A stretch of 10,594 nt of DNA from DASPFV01 sp035620975 (GTDB taxonomy: Bacteria > Acidobacteriota > Vicinamibacteria > Vicinamibacterales > 2-12-FULL-66-21), in contig DASPFV010000176.1 of assembly GCA_035620975.1 (NCBI GenBank), positions 1 through 10,594 on the forward strand, given 5' to 3'. This document shows, in pieces, positions 5,873 through 10,594 of the stretch; position 1 is the first letter of the stretch, and every line of letters begins with the position of its first letter. The translations under genes were made by a program, and so were the position numbers. Under the pieces are notes generated by a model. The model was not told where the DNA came from. It saw only the letters and a list, made by a program, of their open reading frames with translations, and ran no database searches.

Positions 5873-6757
5873 CTACTGCTTCTTCGTCGCCCAGGGGTTT
5901 TTCCCGGTCTCCCTGATGTAACGCTCGCGCGCGATGTTGTCGAGGAACGGCAACGCCGCGGAGGCCACCTCCTCCGCGCGCTCGCGGGGAACGACGACGA
6001 CCCCGTCCCCGTCGGCCATCACCACGTCGCCAGGGCGGACGAGCACGCCCCCGATCGTCACGGGGCGGTTCACCGACTCCAGTTCGTTGCGCCCCGGGCG
6101 GATGCCGCGTGCGAGCCGGCGGAAATAGACCGGGATCTTCTGATGGATGATCTCGTCGGTGTCGGCGAGGCCGCCGCTCGTGACCAGCCCCACCATCCCC
6201 CGCTTCCGCCAGCTCTGGATGTTGGACGACCCGATGCTGCGCGACTCGCCGTCTTCCATGGCGTCGATCACCAGCATCGATCCCGGGGTCAGCACGTCCA
6301 TGAAGGCCTCGGACGTCAGAGTGCTGTACCACCGGCCGATCACCTCGTCGTCCATCCCGGGCTCACGCCGGTTGGTCGGCACGTAGCGGGCCGTGACCGC
6401 GATCCCCACGACGCGATGCGAAAAGGCCTCGGTATCCTTCCACAGCGCGCGGATCTCCGGATCGACGAGCCCCACGTCCTGGAGCCCGACGACGTCCATG
6501 CCGTCGGAGACATCGGCGACCCGGAGGTACTTGTACAGCTCGAGGACCCGCAGGTTGTCGGCCTGCGTGTAGTCCTTGTACGGAATGAACAGTCGGACCT
6601 TGTCGGGAATCGACGTCTCCGCCGGCTGCTGCGCGGCGGTGGCCGGCGCGGACAGGAGCACGAGCGCGAGCGCGGCCGCCGCGGCCGACCCGCGCGGACC
6701 CGCTGAACGCGGGCCCTTGCCTGCCACGATCTCCCCCAATCGAGGCCGCTCATTCAT
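5873..6757 (-). CDS. Exported RraA-like (HMG/CHA aldolase fold) protein
   Basis: The 294-residue product has a C-terminal RraA-like domain, the fold shared by 4-hydroxy-4-methyl-2-oxoglutarate aldolases and the RNase E inhibitor RraA. Family landmarks are a LRVADVSDGMD segment (78-88), a LTPGSMLVIDAMED core (156-169), GMVGLVTSGGLADTDEI (187-203) and VTIGGVLVRPGDVVMADGDG (233-252) followed by VVVVP. In aldolases the third block ends in Arg-Asp. Here it reads Ala198-Asp199, so the metal-site Asp is kept and the pyruvate-binding Arg is lost. Residues 24-42 are a hydrophobic Ala/Leu stretch after an Arg/Lys-rich N-terminus, ending ATAAQQ, consistent with a Sec signal peptide. The ATG overlaps the ADOP gene by eight bases (ATGAATGA). 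An alternative GTG at 6727 has GGGGGAG three bases upstream and keeps the signal. Function unknown; classic RraA activity is unlikely for an exported protein. Confidence 0.85.
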   Translation of the reverse strand: MNERPRLGEIVAGKGPRSAGPRGSAAAAALALVLLSAPATAAQQPAETSIPDKVRLFIPYKDYTQADNLRVLELYKYLRVADVSDGMDVVGLQDVGLVDPEIRALWKDTEAFSHRVVGIAVTARYVPTNRREPGMDDEVIGRWYSTLTSEAFMDVLTPGSMLVIDAMEDGESRSIGSSNIQSWRKRGMVGLVTSGGLADTDEIIHQKIPVYFRRLARGIRPGRNELESVNRPVTIGGVLVRPGDVVMADGDGVVVVPRERAEEVASAALPFLDNIARERYIRETGKNPWATKKQ

Positions 6758-9245
6758 ACCGGAGCGCCTGCATCGGCTGCACGCGCGAGGCGCGGTGAGC
6801 CGGGATGTAACCGGCGCCGAACGCCACGGCAGCCAGCAGGAGCACGGCGGCCGCCATCACCGACGCATCGAATCCCTGGATTTCGAACAGGAGCGACTCG
6901 GCGCCGCGGCCAAGATAGTACGCCCCGACGAGCCCCACCGCGCCGCCGACGAGCGTCATCCAGCCGACCTGCTTGAGGATCATCCGCCGCATCCGGGCGG
7001 CGTCGGCGCCGAGCGCCATCCGAAGCCCGATTTCGCGCGTGCGCTGGTGAACGGTGTAGGCGAGCACGCCGTAGAGCCCCACGGCCGCGAGCAGCGTCGC
7101 CAGGAACGCGAACGCCGCGGAGAGCGTGCTGACCATCCGGTCCATGAACACGTTCTCGCGCACCTGCTGCGGCACTGTCTTCAAGTCCTCCAGCGGCAGG
7201 TTCCGATCGAGCCGGGCCAGCACGGTTGGCGCCGCCCGCAGGATCGCGTCGGGCGCGAGCGACGACCTCACGTAGTAGTACATCGTGCCTAGCCTTTCGC
7301 TCTGCCGGTACGGCAGGTAGAACGTCGGCGGCGGAACCTGCCTGACCTCGCTGTACTTCGCGTTCTGGACGATCCCGATGATCTCGAGGTCGAGCTCGCG
7401 CCCGCCGGCGGACATCCGCTTCCCCACCGCGTCCCGCCCGAGGTTGAACTTCTTGGTGAAGGCCTCGTTGACCATGACCACCTTGGGCGCCTCGGGACCG
7501 TCGGACTCGGTGAACTCACGGCCGGCCAGCAGCGGGATCCCGAGGGTCCTGAAATACCCGGGACCGATGTGGTTGAAGCTCGCGCCCGTGTCGGTGTCGG
7601 GGCCGGCCTCGAACCCCTGGACCGAGACGCTGCTGCCCCAGTTGCTGCCGGCCAGCAGCGGCACCATGGAGACAGCGACAGCGGTCACCCCCGGCACCGC
7701 CGTGAGGTCGTCCTGAAGCCGCCCGAAGAAGGCACGGGAGCGCGGGGTATCGTAGCCGTTCAGGTGCGGCGAGACGCCGAACGTCACTACCCGGTCGATG
7801 TCGACGCCGAGATCCACCCGGCTGACGTTCACGAGGCTCTTGATGAAGAGCCCGGCGGCGATCAGCAGCGCCATCGAGAGCGCAATCTGCGCCGTCACGA
7901 GCGTCGTCCGGAACCGGGCCGCGGCCTTCGCCCCCGACGGCTGGCCCGCCTGCGCCTTGATCGTCGACACGAGGTCGGGGCGCGTGCTGTGGAGGGCCGG
8001 GAACAGCCCGAACAGGAAGCCCGTCGCGAGCGAGAGCGCCGCCGCGAAGAAGACGACGGGCAGCTGCAGCTCGAACTGCAGGGACCCTCCGCTGGCGGCA
8101 TCGGCCGGCAGCAGCGAGGCGATGAGCGACAGCGTCACCCGCGCGACCACCAACCCGGCAATCCCGCCGAGCACGGCCAGCACGCAGGACTCCGTGAGCA
8201 GCTGCGCGAGGAGCTGTCTGCGGCCGGCGCCGAGCGACAGCCGGACGGCCATCTCCGACGCGCGGCCGGCTCCGCGCGCGAGCAGCAGGTTGGCGATGTT
8301 CGCGCACGCGATGATCAGCACGATCCCGGTGATCGAAAACAGCAGGATGAGGGGCGTCCGGGCCTCCCGGTGGATCGAGCTCTGGCCGCGCGCGCCGGGT
8401 TCGAGCAACAGTTCCTTGGCCTTGAACCGCGTCATGGTCTGATCGCTCATCCCCGTCTGCAACGGGGCCTCGACGTCGTTGAGGATAGGTCGGTAAATGC
8501 CGTTCAGGGCCGCACGCGCCTGCTCGATCGACACCCCCGGCTTCAGCCGCCCGAAGAGATAGGCCCAGTAGCTTCGGCGGTTGTCGAAGCCGCGCCAGCC
8601 CGGGACCATCAACCCGCGCATCGTGATCGGGACGAAGACTTCCGGCTCGGCTCCGAGCGTCGTGCTGTTGAACCCGCGTGGCGCGACGCCCACGATCGTC
8701 ATGCTGTGCCCGTTGACGACGAGCGTCCGGTTGAGAACGTCGGGGCTGGCACCCAGCCTCGTCGTCCAGTAGGCATGGGTGAGCACCACGAGGAAGTGCC
8801 CGGCCACCGTCCTGTCGTCGTCGTAGTCGAACAGCCGCCCCAGCGCGGGCTGCAGGCCCAGCACGGGGAAATAGGAGCCCGAGACGAGCATCCCGCCGCC
8901 GCTCATCGTCTGCCCTTCATAGGCGAGGTTGGCACCGAACCCGACGTGCGCCGCCAGGCCGGTGAAAACGGTCTGCAGCCGCTCCAGATCCTTGAACATC
9001 GGGTAGCTGAAGACCGAGTCGCAGTTTCCGGCCTGCCCGCAGGAGTTCGAACCCGGCCTGGGCCCAGGCGAGGAGAGGTTCACCAGCTCGGCCGGCCGCT
9101 GGACCGGCAGCGCGCGAAGCAGGATCTGGTCGAACAGCGAGAAAATCGCGGCGTTGGCTCCAATCCCGAGCGCCAGCGACAGGATGGCCACGCCGCTCAC
9201 GAGCGGCGTCTTCACGATGCGTCGAAATGCGAGCTTCAGGTTCAT
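6750..9245 (-). CDS. ADOP-type FtsX/MacB permease (acidobacterial duplicated orphan permease)
   Basis: This 831-residue membrane protein has two MacB_PCD-plus-FtsX halves fused in one chain, the layout of the acidobacterial ADOP family. Predicted helices lie near 17-38, 298-323, 354-379, 396-418, 448-471, 706-731, 762-779 and 795-815. Large periplasmic domains fill about 40-295 and 475-700. Signature pieces are SLALGIGANAAIFSL (23-37), ANIANLLLARGAGRASEMAVR (315-335) and YTVHQRTREIGLRMALGA (730-747). The last two are the FtsX cytoplasmic coupling segments, found in both halves. Cys69 and Cys75 sit close together just after the first helix and could pair in the periplasm. No ATPase gene is adjacent, so any partner is encoded elsewhere. 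AGGA lies eight bases before the ATG. The 99-base gap from the beta-lactamase stop contains possible weak -10 boxes (GATAAC at 9274-9279, TAAACT at 9300-9305), so separate transcription is possible. Transported substrate unknown. Confidence 0.93.
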   Translation of the reverse strand: MNLKLAFRRIVKTPLVSGVAILSLALGIGANAAIFSLFDQILLRALPVQRPAELVNLSSPGPRPGSNSCGQAGNCDSVFSYPMFKDLERLQTVFTGLAAHVGFGANLAYEGQTMSGGGMLVSGSYFPVLGLQPALGRLFDYDDDRTVAGHFLVVLTHAYWTTRLGASPDVLNRTLVVNGHSMTIVGVAPRGFNSTTLGAEPEVFVPITMRGLMVPGWRGFDNRRSYWAYLFGRLKPGVSIEQARAALNGIYRPILNDVEAPLQTGMSDQTMTRFKAKELLLEPGARGQSSIHREARTPLILLFSITGIVLIIACANIANLLLARGAGRASEMAVRLSLGAGRRQLLAQLLTESCVLAVLGGIAGLVVARVTLSLIASLLPADAASGGSLQFELQLPVVFFAAALSLATGFLFGLFPALHSTRPDLVSTIKAQAGQPSGAKAAARFRTTLVTAQIALSMALLIAAGLFIKSLVNVSRVDLGVDIDRVVTFGVSPHLNGYDTPRSRAFFGRLQDDLTAVPGVTAVAVSMVPLLAGSNWGSSVSVQGFEAGPDTDTGASFNHIGPGYFRTLGIPLLAGREFTESDGPEAPKVVMVNEAFTKKFNLGRDAVGKRMSAGGRELDLEIIGIVQNAKYSEVRQVPPPTFYLPYRQSERLGTMYYYVRSSLAPDAILRAAPTVLARLDRNLPLEDLKTVPQQVRENVFMDRMVSTLSAAFAFLATLLAAVGLYGVLAYTVHQRTREIGLRMALGADAARMRRMILKQVGWMTLVGGAVGLVGAYYLGRGAESLLFEIQGFDASVMAAAVLLLAAVAFGAGYIPAHRASRVQPMQALRYE

Positions 9246-9344
9246 GCGTGATGTCCTGCTCGATGGGTTCCCAGTTATCAGACGCAGGCGGCGCGATGTA
9301 GTTTACTGAAATTGCGCACCGCCCGGATGGGTAGTGGCCTGCGC

Positions 9345-10190
9345 TCAGCGCTCCCGGACCAGGCCGTTGAGCCCGCGCCGCGCCACCTCTGCGCCCGCCG
9401 TGCCCGGGAGCGGCGCGCTCGACCTCGCTCGCGCAGCAAAGACGTAGTCGAGGCCCTCGACGTCCAGAGCGCCGACGAGCCAGCTCACGCGCTCGCCCTT
9501 GAGCCTCGTGTTCCCGGTCTTCGCCCGGAGGACGGATCCTGCCGGCCCGGCCAGCGGAAACGGGTGGACACCGGCGGCGTTGAGGATCTGGCCGGGCGGC
9601 ATCCGGAGCGCGCGCTCGATCGTAGCCACGTGCTGCGGGTCCACCGGAATCCTCCCCGAGAACAGGCGTTGCAGGAACTCGAACTGCTCCAGCGGAGAGA
9701 TCTCCAGATCGCCGTTCACCCAGAACGTCGTGAGCGCGCCGTCGAACCTGTCGGAGCCGTAGCCGATCGCCTTCAACTGGTGGCGCATGCGCTCGCGGCC
9801 GATCAGCCGCGCTGTCTCCTGGAAGAATGGGTAGACGGAGTACTTGATGGCCGACTCGAGCGTGTGATCGCGCTGCCAGGTCTCGTAGTCGTAGCGCGTG
9901 CCGTTCCAGGGGTACGTCGTGTCGGCCCGCACCACGCCTGTCTGTAACGCGATCAGGGCGTGCGGGATCTTGAAAGTCGAGGCCGGCGAGGACTTGCGAC
10001 GGCACTCCGGTTGATCCGAGACGGCCGGCTGCGGATCGTCCACCCGGCCGGCGACGAAGCACTCCTGGACGGCGCCGGCGCGCGGGATCGCGTGCCAGGT
10101 GACCAGCAGCATGGCGATCGGCAGAACGCAGGCGACTCTGTTCACCCGCAACCCGGGGACCGGAGACCCGGCGGATCGGGTTGGCGTCAT
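9345..10190 (-). CDS. Class D (OXA-type) beta-lactamase, exported
   Basis: Class D enzymes are periplasmic serine hydrolases that open beta-lactams using a carbamylated lysine as base. Counted from the ATG at 10190 the product has 281 residues, typical of OXA enzymes. Landmarks are PASTFKIPHALIAL with catalytic Ser71-x-x-Lys74; KYSVYPFFQETARLIG, where the Ser-x-Val motif reads Ser118-Val-Tyr120; GYGS at 143-146 in place of YGN; FWVNG with Trp157, the residue that supports lysine carbamylation; and AKTG at 223-226. Residues about 17-40 form a signal peptide (NRVACVLPIAMLLVTW then AGA). The ATG at 10232 lies upstream of the likely promoter and is rejected. The GTG at 10145 would give a tidier signal peptide and is a real alternative. 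The two altered motifs could weaken or shift activity. It is not close enough to any named OXA that I recognise to assign a number. Confidence 0.88.
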   Translation of the reverse strand: MTPTRSAGSPVPGLRVNRVACVLPIAMLLVTWHAIPRAGAVQECFVAGRVDDPQPAVSDQPECRRKSSPASTFKIPHALIALQTGVVRADTTYPWNGTRYDYETWQRDHTLESAIKYSVYPFFQETARLIGRERMRHQLKAIGYGSDRFDGALTTFWVNGDLEISPLEQFEFLQRLFSGRIPVDPQHVATIERALRMPPGQILNAAGVHPFPLAGPAGSVLRAKTGNTRLKGERVSWLVGALDVEGLDYVFAARARSSAPLPGTAGAEVARRGLNGLVRER

Positions 10191-10207
10191 CGAGGGCAAG
10201 CAGCCCG

Positions 10208-10215
10208 AGTATAGT
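10208..10215. promoter_or_regulatory. Symmetric bidirectional -10 region between beta-lactamase and ADOP gene
   Basis: The eight bases AGTATAGT give TATAGT on the plus strand (10210-10215) and TATACT on the minus strand (10213-10208), each five of six matches to TATAAT. The plus-strand box is seven bases before the ATG of the second ADOP gene (10223), which would make that mRNA leaderless. The minus-strand box would start transcription near 10201, eleven bases before the beta-lactamase ATG at 10190. No strong -35 is seen on either side. Overlapping back-to-back -10 boxes are known to support divergent transcription in bacteria. Confidence 0.5.
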
Positions 10216-10222
10216 GCTGCCC

Positions 10223-10594
10223 ATGCTTCCACAGAACCTGATCTGTGCCGTCCGCACGCTGCTCCGGGAACCCGGCGTGACCGCGGTGGCCGTCGTCTCG
10301 CTCGGCCTTGGCATCGCCGCCAATACGACGGTGTTCAGCCTCGTGCAGGCAGTCGAGTTCCCCAGCCTGATTTACCCGGAGGCCGGGCGGATCCTCTTCC
10401 TCGAGTCACGGAACCATGCGCGCGGGCTCGTCGGCATGCCGGTGTCAGCCCCCGACGCTGCCGACATCGCCGAAGCGAGCCGGACGCTCGAGCACTCGAG
10501 CCTCGCGGCCGATCAGTCGTCGATTCTCCGGGAAGGCACGCCGAGGCGGGTGTCGGGCCGTCGCGTTGAACGGTCGTTCTTCGAGATCATGCGG
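10223..10594 (+). CDS. Second ADOP-type permease, N-terminal 124 residues (cut by window edge)
   Basis: The open frame continues past the right edge. The start MLPQNLICAVRTLLREPGVT, a hydrophobic helix at about 19-41 (AVVSLGLGIAANTTVFSLV) and the beginning of a periplasmic MacB_PCD-type domain match the N-terminus of ADOP/FtsX permeases. The core LGLGIAANTTVFSL corresponds to LALGIGANAAIFSL in the ADOP protein at 6750-9245. The two are clearly paralogous but divergent, and this one lacks the Cys pair seen after the first helix of the other. The ATG at 10223 has no Shine-Dalgarno sequence, and a -10 box TATAGT ends eight bases before it, so a leaderless start is likely. Whether the full 800-residue double layout is present cannot be seen. 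Confidence 0.85.
   Translation, partial: MLPQNLICAVRTLLREPGVTAVAVVSLGLGIAANTTVFSLVQAVEFPSLIYPEAGRILFLESRNHARGLVGMPVSAPDAADIAEASRTLEHSSLAADQSSILREGTPRRVSGRRVERSFFEIMR

Noticed and set aside
7569..9251. A 560-codon plus-strand frame antisense to the ADOP gene
   Set aside because: Composition is charged and repetitive with no domain; it mirrors codon bias of the real permease gene.
9341..9351. GCGCTCAGCGC palindrome at the beta-lactamase stop codon
   Set aside because: Five-base GC arms around the stop codon are common by chance here and there is no supporting context.
10191..10232. Upstream ATG at 10232 as the beta-lactamase start
   Set aside because: It lies inside the divergent permease gene and upstream of the TATACT promoter box, and it adds residues before an already adequate signal peptide.
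8917..10323. A 468-codon minus-strand frame over the beta-lactamase and the ADOP start
   Set aside because: It is in another frame on the same strand as two well-supported genes, is Arg/Gly-rich and lacks family motifs.

Overview
This 10.6-kb window is very GC-rich and densely coding. It looks like a bacterial chromosome from Acidobacteriota, possibly a Vicinamibacteria-type lineage. The main clue is two eight-helix FtsX/MacB-type 'orphan' permeases of the ADOP kind (acidobacterial duplicated orphan permease) with no ABC ATPase gene beside them. Menaquinone genes of the futalosine route and an exported class D beta-lactamase fit that picture. The taxon is an inference from gene content; there is no rRNA or other phylogenetic marker here. 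I see no tRNA, rRNA, CRISPR array, insertion sequence, prophage gene or integration site.

Layout from left to right. (1) 1-1802, minus strand: ppx (Ppx/GppA phosphatase with an HD tail) runs into ppk1 (polyphosphate kinase, cut by the window edge) with a one-base overlap, so polyphosphate breakdown and synthesis are encoded together. (2) 1803-1978: a divergent promoter region. (3) 1979-3073, plus: a helix-hairpin-helix plus PHP protein that looks like a PolX family member without its polymerase core. (4) 3074-3224: a convergent gap holding a 42-43 bp tandem repeat and a small hairpin. (5) 3225-4307, minus: a P1/DmpA-family (S58) N-terminal-nucleophile aminopeptidase with a Tat-like leader. 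(6) 4308-4429: a divergent promoter region with a 17-bp inverted repeat on the -10 box. (7) 4430-5853, plus: mqnB and mqnD, overlapping by 19 bases, two steps of menaquinone synthesis from futalosine. (8) 5873-10190, minus: class D beta-lactamase, then an ADOP permease, then an exported RraA-like protein; the last two overlap by 8 bases. (9) 10223 to the end, plus: the N-terminus of a second ADOP permease, transcribed away from the beta-lactamase.

Most of this is ordinary housekeeping and acidobacterial accessory content. The points worth a second look are these: the polymerase-less PolX relative; the exported RraA-like protein, which lacks the family's substrate-binding arginine; the beta-lactamase, with changes in two of its active-site motifs; and three intergenic regions where a -10-like box is symmetric or lies inside a palindrome very close to the start codon. 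I do not see convincing evidence of a wholly new multi-gene system. The closest candidate is the beta-lactamase/ADOP/RraA-like block between two ADOP permeases.
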